From positions 124,001 to 188,000 of the forward strand of contig CAWISL010000010.1 in NCBI GenBank assembly GCA_963838795.1: a DNA stretch of 64,000 bases. The letters are read 5' to 3'. The notes under the pieces are model-generated. The model was given only the letters and a program-made list of their open reading frames with translations. It was not told where the DNA came from and did not search any database. The translations under genes were made by a program, and so were the position numbers. Shown here in pieces: positions 1-7,524 of this stretch; the stretch's first letter is position 1, and each line of letters opens with the position of its first letter. This DNA is from JAIBJN01 sp963838795. Lineage in GTDB: Bacteria; Actinomycetota; Thermoleophilia; Gaiellales; Gaiellaceae.

Positions 1-182
1 TTGCTGCTGACGTGGCCCGGATCCGGGAGGCCGCTGGCATGCCGGATGTGCCGATCGAGGCACGCAATGTGTCAAAAAGGCCGGCCTCCAGCCTGCTGGA
101 TGGCCGCCCGGACCTGCTGGGCAGAGTGGCGGACATCTACGCCCGCGACTTCGAGTTGTACGGGTACGCGATGCCGAGTTAG
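1..182 (+). CDS. Sulfotransferase family protein, C-terminal fragment (cut by window edge)
   Basis: An open frame enters from the left edge (codons from base 3) and ends at a TAG at 180-182, giving about 59 C-terminal residues. The ending, with VADIYARDFELYGYAMPS, matches the C-terminal pattern of bacterial sulfotransferase-family proteins, where a DFE-x-[YF]-GY motif closes the domain. The PAPS-binding P-loop lies outside the window, so the call rests on this tail and on the two other sulfotransferase genes nearby. It converges on the methyltransferase gene ending at 214. Any GT-associated protein with a similar tail is an alternative. Confidence 0.5.
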   Translation, partial: AADVARIREAAGMPDVPIEARNVSKRPASSLLDGRPDLLGRVADIYARDFELYGYAMPS

Positions 183-213
183 GGCATCGTACGCGCGCGA
201 AGACCCCCGTCCG

Positions 214-1053
214 CTACAGGCTATGGCCGAACCCATCGGGTTCTGATTCCAAGGAAGCGACTCGCGTCCAGAGCGGCGCGAGCTCGTCGGGCGACGGGGC
301 GGCCTCGCGCAGCTGGATGAGCCTCTCCCAGACGTCGAGCTCAAGCAGTGCCTCCGGGTCGACCGCTGAGAGCCGCTCCAGCCACTCCTGATCCACGACT
401 TGCGGGTCCGGAGTGAGCAAGGTGGCCTCGATCTCGTCGTAGTGCTCGTCAAGCACAGTGGAGTCCGGGTCGAGGCCGAACACGAGATAGGTGCCAGTCG
501 GGTGCACGTTGACAGGGACCAGGGTGAGGTCGGGTCGATACGTCTCCAAGACGCGATGGAGCTTGTAGACATCACCGGTCCACGCCCCGGTACGCCTGTC
601 TCGTGCGGCTTCGAGTGCGTTCCGGGGCAGCATGTCGTCGAGCGCCACCACCCCGGTGCGGGCCATCCGCTTCTCGATGTTCTTGAAGTCGCGCAGCGCG
701 AACTCGGAGAGGTGCATGCCATCGATGTAGGCGAAGTCCACCGGTACACCTTCGAAGTGAGCGAACGCATCCGGACGCGCAAAGAAGTCGTCACTGGTCT
801 CGCGGAACAGGCGGACGTGGCAGTTCAGCTCGGCGGTGATCGCATACGCCGGGTCGACACCGATCGACTTCGTCCGGGACCGGGCAAGGCTGCCCCCTTT
901 CGAAACGCCGATCTCGGTGTAAGTACGCGGTCGAAACACTCGGTGCAGCCCGGCGAACATCGCGCGGGCATTCATGCTCGGCTTCGGGAAGTCGGCGAAC
1001 GGGTCGGGCTCGCGCCACGCTTTTTCGGGGGCCCCCACAGTCTTCTTCGCCAC
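214..1053 (-). CDS. Class I SAM-dependent methyltransferase (Methyltransf_24-like)
   Basis: The 279-residue protein has a Rossmann methyltransferase core. YTEIGVSKGGSL (about residues 45-56) is the SAM-binding motif I, SIGVDPAY follows at the second strand, and VDFAYIDGMHL and GVVALDDMLP are the later core strands. This is the layout of the Methyltransf_24/cephalosporin-hydroxylase-like group often found in polysaccharide loci. The substrate is unknown; a sugar hydroxyl on the glycan made by the neighbouring transferases is the natural guess. The ATG start is used; about 110 nt of non-coding sequence separates it from the gene upstream. Confidence 0.75.
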   Translation of the reverse strand: MAKKTVGAPEKAWREPDPFADFPKPSMNARAMFAGLHRVFRPRTYTEIGVSKGGSLARSRTKSIGVDPAYAITAELNCHVRLFRETSDDFFARPDAFAHFEGVPVDFAYIDGMHLSEFALRDFKNIEKRMARTGVVALDDMLPRNALEAARDRRTGAWTGDVYKLHRVLETYRPDLTLVPVNVHPTGTYLVFGLDPDSTVLDEHYDEIEATLLTPDPQVVDQEWLERLSAVDPEALLELDVWERLIQLREAAPSPDELAPLWTRVASLESEPDGFGHSL

Positions 1054-1161
1054 GGCAGCTCCTTCTAGTTCTGCGTCAGCATGGCGGCAAGCGAGTCGTC
1101 GGCCGCCCGCATCGTGCCGAGGCTCGCGAGGCCGTCCGAAGCAGGACGCCGAGCCGCCGGG

Positions 1162-3036
1162 TCAGGCATCGGAGCCTTCGGAATCACCGCCGACCGGCGA
1201 CTCTAGCATCGGAGCCAGCTCGGCCCACACCCGCTTCCAGGACAAGCTGAAGTTCGCCTGCCTGGATCGGCGGTCACCGATGCGCGAGAGGCGAACGTCC
1301 GCGGCGTCGGTGTCCTGCCCGACCACGATTCGTAGTTCGCGCGAGGCGTCGCGCACTCTCCACCCCGGCAGGGAATCCCGGCCGTCCCGCATCAGTTGCT
1401 CCGACGCATAGACGATCCCGGGGATGTCGGTGAACCACTCGATCTTGTGATGGGCCGTCCCGGCGGGGCAGAGATAGCACGTCGCGTCGCGAAGGACGGC
1501 GATGCTACGGAGCAAATCGAGTCCCATCAGATCCAGCACCCGTCCTGGCTCTGCGACCCGGGCCCGCACGGTGTCGATGAGCTCGCGCAACTCCGCCTGT
1601 TTATCCGTCCACCTCGCCGTGGCGTAATCCACTCCCGACGGCACCGAGAATCCGTCGAGCATGATGCAGGCGTTCCGGTGGCAGCTCAGCAGCCTCTCGA
1701 TCAGAAGCGGCAACTGTTCGGCGGCGTCGACCCAGGACTTGTCCCCGACGCGAAGGGCGACGTAGAGCCGGATCGGGCAGACCCTCATCCGCTCCAACAG
1801 CTCTGCAACCACAGGGTCGCCTCGAAGCGCGTCGGCCCGGGACGCGACGCGGTCGATGACGCCTGGCCACAGCAGGGTCGAGCCGAGCGGGATCAGCAGC
1901 TCGTTAGGGTTATCGATGTGTCGCCCGAACGTGCCGGCCTGAGCGCGCTGCGTGATCGCTGCCGAGTCGATCTCGGGGAAAAGCTCCGTCAGAGGCCCGA
2001 AGAACTCAGACCCGAGCAGGAGCACCGTTTCTGCCGACGAGAGGGTGCCCAATTCCGCTTCGCGGGCGAGTCCGCCGTAGAAGTTCAACAGCACGTGGCC
2101 GAAGTTCTCCGCCCCGCCGACCCGGATCGTCAGCTTTGCTCCGGATCGTCGTGCGGGTAGTGAATGGCGTGCTCGGTTACGGCCGGCGTGAGTGAGCAGC
2201 GCTCTAGCCAGCAGAGCCTTGACGGACGGCCAGCGGGGAAGGCTAGGGACATTGCCGGCGCGAAGGTCGAGAAGTAGGTCTTCATCCGGGAGATAGACCG
2301 AACAAAGGCGGGCGGCGGGGTCACGGGCCAGGAGATAAAAATCGGATGCCGGGTTGGCCTCGGCACCGAACCGATACGCGACGGTGCCTGCGTTGAGCAG
2401 GTATCCGAGGTAACTCGCCTGCTCGCCGGTCCGCGGGTCGTTGACGGCAAGTCCACGGTGACGCATGGCGAAGCTCTGGTACGCGGTCATCAGCTCACTT
2501 CTCAGGGCTTCCTCGCGGTTCGGCCCATCGACGAGCCGACCGATCTGATCGCGAACACGCGGATCGAGCCGCAAGGCCGGCGAGTCGAGCAGTGCCTGGA
2601 GATCGTGCCTGTCGTCGCCGCCCCAGGGGACGTACCCGGTGCGATCGCACAGCATCACAGAGAGATCGAGATCGGCCCGGGACGCGCTCAAAAGCGCCTC
2701 GGTTTCCTCATCGGTGACCGGCTTCCGTCGGAGGACGCTCGTCGCCACTGCGGCAAGATCGGTCGGTGAAGGAAACTCCCCTCGCGCGATCGCGGCGCGC
2801 AGGCGCTTGGGTCCTTCGAGCCGCACCAACTCGCGAGCGATTTCGGTTGGGAGCTCGCTGCTCGACCGCACGTGCTCCCAGAGCCGGTCGGCGACCGTGT
2901 CCTTGGGATGCTCGACAAGCAGGCGGCGCACGTAGGCTGCCACTTCCTGTCCCTTAGGGACTCCTGAGAGGTCGCTCATCGGTGCGGTCCTACTCATGCT
3001 GACGTCCAGGGCGCCGCCGGATGGGATGTTCGCCAT
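1162..3036 (-). CDS. Large hypothetical protein of the glycan locus
   Basis: This 624-residue protein is not recognised. The N-terminal third is charged and helical in composition. The centre carries a glycine-rich GGAENFGHVLLNFYGGL segment and a GSEFFGPLTELFPEID stretch. The C-terminal part has MLDGFSVPSGVDY and CYLCPAGTAHHKIEWFTD. The alternation of helices with short hydrophobic strands and the histidine-bearing GHVLLNFYGG motif loosely recall glycosyltransferase-61-like proteins, but I cannot assign a fold. Several ATG codons lie within the first 20 codons (3036, about 2997 and 2979), so the start is uncertain. It lies between two methyltransferases in a minus-strand run, which suggests a role in the same surface glycan. 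Confidence 0.6.
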   Translation of the reverse strand: MANIPSGGALDVSMSRTAPMSDLSGVPKGQEVAAYVRRLLVEHPKDTVADRLWEHVRSSSELPTEIARELVRLEGPKRLRAAIARGEFPSPTDLAAVATSVLRRKPVTDEETEALLSASRADLDLSVMLCDRTGYVPWGGDDRHDLQALLDSPALRLDPRVRDQIGRLVDGPNREEALRSELMTAYQSFAMRHRGLAVNDPRTGEQASYLGYLLNAGTVAYRFGAEANPASDFYLLARDPAARLCSVYLPDEDLLLDLRAGNVPSLPRWPSVKALLARALLTHAGRNRARHSLPARRSGAKLTIRVGGAENFGHVLLNFYGGLAREAELGTLSSAETVLLLGSEFFGPLTELFPEIDSAAITQRAQAGTFGRHIDNPNELLIPLGSTLLWPGVIDRVASRADALRGDPVVAELLERMRVCPIRLYVALRVGDKSWVDAAEQLPLLIERLLSCHRNACIMLDGFSVPSGVDYATARWTDKQAELRELIDTVRARVAEPGRVLDLMGLDLLRSIAVLRDATCYLCPAGTAHHKIEWFTDIPGIVYASEQLMRDGRDSLPGWRVRDASRELRIVVGQDTDAADVRLSRIGDRRSRQANFSLSWKRVWAELAPMLESPVGGDSEGSDA

Positions 3037-3097
3037 GTTATCGACGCCCCAGAAGTGATTAAGGTCGACGGCCTGGAATTGTGCGGCCGTGCCGGGC

Positions 3098-3112
3098 GCT
3101 CAGGAGTCCTGA
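3098..3112. repeat. 15-bp palindrome in intergenic gap
   Basis: CTCAGGAGTCCTGAG is a perfect inverted repeat around one central base, in the 110-nt gap between the TylF-like gene and the hypothetical protein upstream of it. It could be an operator or a weak transcription hairpin; there is no T-run beside it. Confidence 0.4.
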
Positions 3113-3146
3113 GGGCCTGAGCTCACGACCCGGAGTCGACTCCATC

Positions 3147-4124
3147 TCACTGGGCGAACGGCTTAACCGTGATGCAGGCGGGTCCCATCGGTACAAGGAA
3201 GACGGGTTCGCGCGTCTCGTCGAGCCACTCATGGGTCGCTTGGTAGGAACCCTGCCAGTATCGGTAGTCGTCGATGATCAGGATCCCGCCAGGGCTGAGC
3301 CGGGCATACAAGTGGTTCAGCTCGTGACGCGTCGACTCGTACCAGTCGGTGTCGAGCCTCAGCAGTGCGATCTGATCCGGCGCCCCGTCCGGGATGGTCT
3401 CCTCAACGCGGCCCTGGTGATAGACGACCTTCTCAGACGGATAGCCCGTTTCGAGCATCCCTTGTTTGACATCGTCGAGTCCTGCGATCGCCCAGATTGT
3501 GGTGTCCTTGCTGCTGGTCCGCATGATCTCCTCCGCTGGCTGACCGTCCTTGAGGCGCACGTCCGCATCAGACGGCGGCGGCATGCCCTCGAAGGTGTCG
3601 AAGAGATGCAGCTCGCGCTCAGTGTCGTCGCATTCGAGCAGCGTGAGAGCCGCGGCCTGCATGCTTCCACCTCGCCACACGCCGCACTCGACAATCTCTC
3701 CCGGCACTCGTGCCCGGACGATGTAACGCAGAGCCTCGATCATTCCGAAGAGCCTCACGGTGTCCGTCATCGTCCGGGACGTGACCGCCTGGATGATGCG
3801 GCGATCCCCGTCATCGACGAACTTCAGCGCTGCCTGGTCGATAAGTCGGAGACGGTTGGCCTTCTCCGCTTTCACAACCTGCCGCAGCTCGGCTAGCGCG
3901 GCGCGTGCAGCGTTCCGCTCCGCGCGCAGTCTGTGGAGCTCGGCTTTCGACTGCCGCCGCGTCGCTCGTGCCGCGGCGTCTGCTGCCTTCGCCAGGGCCT
4001 CCCGCCGCTGCTCCGGAGTCTCGCGGGTCAGCCGGAACCCGGTGGCCCGCAGCAGCGTGCTGTTGATCTGCTTTCGGAGTCTCAACGACTCGCTTTCAGT
4101 CCGGGGTGCGCCCGTCCGGCTCAC
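3147..4124 (-). CDS. TylF/MycF-type O-methyltransferase
   Basis: The 325-residue protein has an N-terminal coiled-coil-like, Arg/Ala/Glu-rich region (about residues 30-100) followed by a TylF/macrocin O-methyltransferase domain. Diagnostic pieces are GEIVECGVWRGGSM (SAM motif I), HLFDTFEGMPPPSD (motif II), LLRLDTDWYESTRHEL (metal-binding acidic residues) and GGILIIDDYRYWQG. The family methylates sugar hydroxyls in a Mg-dependent way, so it probably modifies a sugar in the glycan of this locus. Its start ATG overlaps the stop of the next gene region by 4 nt at 4121-4124, showing translational coupling with the glycosyltransferase. Confidence 0.85.
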   Translation of the reverse strand: MSRTGAPRTESESLRLRKQINSTLLRATGFRLTRETPEQRREALAKAADAAARATRRQSKAELHRLRAERNAARAALAELRQVVKAEKANRLRLIDQAALKFVDDGDRRIIQAVTSRTMTDTVRLFGMIEALRYIVRARVPGEIVECGVWRGGSMQAAALTLLECDDTERELHLFDTFEGMPPPSDADVRLKDGQPAEEIMRTSSKDTTIWAIAGLDDVKQGMLETGYPSEKVVYHQGRVEETIPDGAPDQIALLRLDTDWYESTRHELNHLYARLSPGGILIIDDYRYWQGSYQATHEWLDETREPVFLVPMGPACITVKPFAQ

Positions 4125-4867
4125 GAACCGGCGAGGTCGCGAACTCGGTCGATCGCCATCTCGGGAAGCGATCGAACGATCGACTTCCGGTTGGTGCTCT
4201 CGACCACCAGCGAGTAGTCACGCCGGCGTTTGAAGATGATCGTGTCCCGCACGACGAGGTGACGCCACCCCCGCGACAGGGTCTCGATCGCGAACTGCCA
4301 ATCCTGGTACGACAGACCGTTCGGGATGTCCCGGTGGACGTACGGGACTGCCAGATGTGCCTCGCGCGGGGACATGCACAACGAGTCGTAGCAATTGCGC
4401 ACGTACAACATGTAGGGACTGAACAGGGGAGACGTCGAGGCGACGTTCTGACGGACCGACTTGCCCCCATCGAAGATGACGTTGAGCTCGGGGTGCGCAA
4501 TCGCCTGCTCTCCCCGCTCGGTCGCGGCGTCAAGGGCTGCGATCCCTTCGGCCAGCCAGTTCTCGCTGAAGAGGTCGTCGGCGTCAAGGAAGGCGATGTA
4601 ACGCCCTTTCGTCCGCGGGACGATCGCGTTGCGAACCCGGCCGAGGTCGCCTTCGACCATCTCCCAGCGCTCCCAGTGGTCGAACCGCGGTTGGTGGAAG
4701 TAGGCGGTCGTCGCCGGAGTCGCCTTGTCCAAGGCTACGATCGCCTCTACCGTGTGGCCTCGGGCCTTGGCCTCGGCCACCGCGAGGTCGGCGGACCGCA
4801 TTGTTGGACCGCATACAACGGTCTCGTCGTGGGCGGTCACGACCACTGTGAGGTCGGTCCCGCTCAT
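4121..4867 (-). CDS. Glycosyltransferase family 2
   Basis: The 248-residue protein has a GT-A fold. The TVVVTAHDE nucleotide-binding strand is at the N terminus, a RNAIVPRTKGRYIAFLDADDLF segment carries the metal-binding D-x-D at about residue 95, and a conserved WQFAIE follows where family-2 enzymes place the catalytic base. It is soluble, with no membrane helix. The start overlaps the preceding GT4 gene by 4 nt (4864-4867). A paralogue with the same architecture lies at 6742-7524 and shares the LC-[ML]-[SA]-PREA motif, so the two probably add related sugars. Confidence 0.85.
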   Translation of the reverse strand: MSGTDLTVVVTAHDETVVCGPTMRSADLAVAEAKARGHTVEAIVALDKATPATTAYFHQPRFDHWERWEMVEGDLGRVRNAIVPRTKGRYIAFLDADDLFSENWLAEGIAALDAATERGEQAIAHPELNVIFDGGKSVRQNVASTSPLFSPYMLYVRNCYDSLCMSPREAHLAVPYVHRDIPNGLSYQDWQFAIETLSRGWRHLVVRDTIIFKRRRDYSLVVESTNRKSIVRSLPEMAIDRVRDLAGS

Positions 4868-5964
4868 GGTGTGGCGTCACCCTCGACCAGCAGCAGGTCC
4901 GTGACTTCCTCAGCGAACGCGGCCTCGGAGCGCTCACGCAGCAGGCGCTCCCGCAACGCAAGAGCACGCCGTCGTGCAGCGGCTGGATCCGCGAGCACCT
5001 CGCGGATGGCCTTGACGTACTCCTCGGCGTTGTCGATCTCGGCCACGGGCCATGCATCCGCCTCACTCAGGACCTCCCCGGTGCCACCGACCAGGCTGCC
5101 GACAATGGGGACGCCTGTCATCGCCACCTCGAGCAGGATTGTCGGCACGCCGTCCCAGGCGGACGTGTAGAGCCACACATCGGCCTCGTTGAGGTTCAGA
5201 TCCGTGAAGGCGGCGTACTTGCCTTCGACCTTCACGTTGTCCGGCGGCTGCATGAGCGTTTGGCGCTGCAGGACGGACTCGCCCCACATCCGGAACTCGA
5301 TATCCGGCATGAGCCGGGCGATCTGGAAAACAAGACCGATCTTCTTCTGTCGGTCCCAACGCCCGGCCCAGAAGACTGTCGGCCGATCTGCGGGGCGTGA
5401 GGACGCGTCCCGGCCAACCACCGGAAGGGTTGAGTCGACGGGGGCGTGGAACACGCGGACCTTTTCCCGCGAGCTAGCGTCCAGCTGGTAGATGTCATCG
5501 AACCACCCCGCGAGGTACTCGCTGTCGGTGATGATGTTGGTGACCTGGTCGAACAGCCGGTAGAACTGGATGCTCGGCCAGCCGTACCAGTTTCCGATCG
5601 CGCTCTGTTCGTTGCAGAAGAAGATCGGGAACAGGCGCTCAGTTGCCGCGAGGGCATTGCCGTACGTACGCATCGTGCGGTGGAACGTGCCGGAGTTGAC
5701 GTTCACGATCGAGTCCGCCTGGAAGGACCGCACCAGCATCGCCAAGGTGTGCTCCTTCCAATCGGGGTCCATGTCGGCGGTATGTGCGGCGAAGTCGACT
5801 TCGCGCACTCCGTCGGGAAATCGACCGGCCGGCGCGGCGCCGCCCTCATCGGCGTAGATCACGATGATCTCCTCCGGAGCGACCCGGTTCGCGAGGGCAT
5901 GCGCGATCTGGCCCTCCATTCGCCGGCCACCGCCCCAGCGAGGCTTGCGGATCACGAGAAGCAC
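4864..5964 (-). CDS. Glycosyltransferase family 4 (GT-B), probable C-terminal part of a frameshifted gene
   Basis: From a GTG at 5964 the frame encodes 366 residues with a typical GT-B beginning, VLLVIRKPRWGGGRRMEGQ, and a family-4 C-terminal domain: FWAGRWDRQKKIGL, a VKVEGKYAAFTDL strand, ADVWLYTSAWDGVPTILLEVAMTGVPIVGS (the E-x7-E donor-sugar motif) and GTGEVLSEADAWPV. The open frame continues upstream past the GTG to a TGA near 6020. Its upstream codons read as credible protein (RYTPAQEDAGFRRAR) with no ATG/GTG/TTG. The overlapping ORF 5846-6739 reads as protein up to about 6010 and as noise after. A single-base frameshift near 6010 would join the two into one long transferase. Confidence 0.75.
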   Translation of the reverse strand: MLLVIRKPRWGGGRRMEGQIAHALANRVAPEEIIVIYADEGGAAPAGRFPDGVREVDFAAHTADMDPDWKEHTLAMLVRSFQADSIVNVNSGTFHRTMRTYGNALAATERLFPIFFCNEQSAIGNWYGWPSIQFYRLFDQVTNIITDSEYLAGWFDDIYQLDASSREKVRVFHAPVDSTLPVVGRDASSRPADRPTVFWAGRWDRQKKIGLVFQIARLMPDIEFRMWGESVLQRQTLMQPPDNVKVEGKYAAFTDLNLNEADVWLYTSAWDGVPTILLEVAMTGVPIVGSLVGGTGEVLSEADAWPVAEIDNAEEYVKAIREVLADPAAARRRALALRERLLRERSEAAFAEEVTDLLLVEGDATP

Positions 5965-6739
5965 CCGTGCGCGCCGGAACCCGGCGTCCTCCTGGGCAGG
6001 CGTGTAGCGCAGCCATCTGCTTCACCGTGATCGATCTCGTCACCGGAACCAGGACAGGCCGGGAGGACTCCGGCCACACAGCGGCGACCAGAGGATCGAC
6101 CTCGGCGGCCCGGGCGAACATGTCGCCGAGCGTTCCCGTACGAAGTCGCTGCTGGAGGTCGGTTCTCCTCTCGATCAGCGCATCGGCCAGCTCGTTCGGC
6201 GAGAGATCCAGGACCTGCGCCATCCTCTCGATTTCCGGCGCCGGGTCGGCGATCTCTCCGGCGTCTCTGCCGTGCCTGAGCCACGCGAGGTAGGGATGCT
6301 CCCTGCTCTTCCGCCTCTCTGGGTAGCGAGACAGATACCGCCCCATGGAGAAGTTGATGTCAGGGTTGTTGACGGCCTTCGCCCCGTTCCGGAAGTAGAC
6401 CCCGATTGGGTCTCTAGGAGTGCGATTGAGCCTGTTCTTCCTCTGCGCCTCAAGCGCGAAGTTCGTGTGATCGAAGTTGTTGCGAAGAAGGTCGTAGTCC
6501 GGGTCGATGCCGACCGGCGCCTGACGTCGCTTCAGCTCTGCGACGAGCTCATCCATCTCAGGGCCGAGGTTCGTCCGCTCCACGACCACATCCGGCTGCC
6601 ACCGCCCACGGCGTCGCGCGAGCTTCTGCTGCCTGACGCGCCGTAGCGCTCGATTCGGTGCGCGTCCGTTTCGGATTACCCGGGCCCGGAGGCGGAGCAA
6701 CCGGACCGAGAGCGGGTTCTTGCGCTCCACGTGACTCAT
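5846..6739 (-). CDS. N-terminal half of the disrupted GT4 protein (frame shifts near 6010)
   Basis: The ATG at 6739 follows a GGGTAGGG ribosome-binding site and lies 2 nt after the stop of the upstream GT2 gene. Residues 1-240 read as ordinary protein: a basic N terminus, then FALEAQRKNRLNRTPRDP, INFSMGRYLSRYPERR and SRPVLVPVTRSITVKQM. The FxxxxYLxxYPExR arrangement recalls the sugar-transferase-associated repeats of the neighbouring 552-residue protein. The last roughly 55 residues (from about base 6010) are Pro/Arg/Gly-rich and look out of frame, while the GT4 sequence continues in the +1 frame. This may be a real indel, an assembly error or programmed frameshifting; the two halves probably make one protein. 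Confidence 0.55.
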   Translation of the reverse strand: MSHVERKNPLSVRLLRLRARVIRNGRAPNRALRRVRQQKLARRRGRWQPDVVVERTNLGPEMDELVAELKRRQAPVGIDPDYDLLRNNFDHTNFALEAQRKNRLNRTPRDPIGVYFRNGAKAVNNPDINFSMGRYLSRYPERRKSREHPYLAWLRHGRDAGEIADPAPEIERMAQVLDLSPNELADALIERRTDLQQRLRTGTLGDMFARAAEVDPLVAAVWPESSRPVLVPVTRSITVKQMAALHACPGGRRVPARTGASRDPQASLGRWPANGGPDRACPREPGRSGGDHRDLRR

Positions 6740-6741
6740 CC

Positions 6742-7524
6742 CTACCCGGCCCCAGCCGTCGTCGGTGCTTCCGCCTTCCGTGCCGCCTCCCATTCCTGCA
6801 GCCAGGCGTAATCGTGGAAGGGCGTGGGACGGGTCGTGGACTGGTTGGCGGTCGCGAGCCGAAACTGCGACCCCGAGCGGCTCCGCTTGAAGTGGATCGT
6901 GTCGGGCACCACCCGATGGACGTAGCCGGCCCGGACCGTATCGAGGTTCCACAGCCAGTCTTCGAAGGCGTAACCCTGGTCGGGGGCGCGTGCCTGGAAC
7001 GGGTGGTCGAGATATGCCTCCCGCGGTGCCAGGCAGAGCGCGTCCCAGGCGTTCGTAACGCGCAGCGTCGCGGGGTCGAACTGCGGGTCGGTCTGGTCGG
7101 GCGGGAAGCTCAACGAGCGGCGCTCGCCGAAGACCCAGTCCGCGTACGGGTGGGCGATCGTCCGGGCCTCCGCCGCGCACAGGGCGTGGGCTGCGACCAA
7201 CCAGTTCTCCGTCCACAGATCGTCGCCGTCGAGGAACGCGATGAAGCGACCGCGGGACTCACGAACGCCATGGTTGCGGCCAAGTGCCTGGTCACCGTAC
7301 GAGACCTCAAGGAGGCGCGCCCCGTGCGTGTCGACGTTCGCGAGGACCCCCCGGGTCTCCTCGTCGGGGTCGTCGAGCACCACCAGCATCTCGACGTCGA
7401 GGCCCGCCTCGGCGGCAACGCGCACCGCGGCGAGCATGCTGCGGAATGAGATGCCCGCCAGGCTTCCTTCCGCATGCGCAATCAGGATCGCAGCGATGTC
7501 CGGCTTTCGTGCGTCCTCAGTCAC
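6742..7524 (-). CDS. Glycosyltransferase family 2
   Basis: The frame is open further upstream, but a GTG at 7524 overlaps the stop of the preceding gene (GTGACTGA, 8 nt) and begins credible protein, VTEDARKPDIAAILIAHAEG. The 260-residue product has a GT-A core: a VEMLVVLDDPDEET strand, GRNHGVRESRGRFIAFLDGDDLWTENWL with the D-x-D metal site, and an FEDWLWNLDTV segment where family 2 has its catalytic acidic residue. It is closely similar in layout to the transferase at 4121-4867 (shared LC-x-[SA]-PREAYLD and VPDTIHFKR-type endings), pointing to gene duplication inside the locus. Confidence 0.85.
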   Translation of the reverse strand: MTEDARKPDIAAILIAHAEGSLAGISFRSMLAAVRVAAEAGLDVEMLVVLDDPDEETRGVLANVDTHGARLLEVSYGDQALGRNHGVRESRGRFIAFLDGDDLWTENWLVAAHALCAAEARTIAHPYADWVFGERRSLSFPPDQTDPQFDPATLRVTNAWDALCLAPREAYLDHPFQARAPDQGYAFEDWLWNLDTVRAGYVHRVVPDTIHFKRSRSGSQFRLATANQSTTRPTPFHDYAWLQEWEAARKAEAPTTAGAG

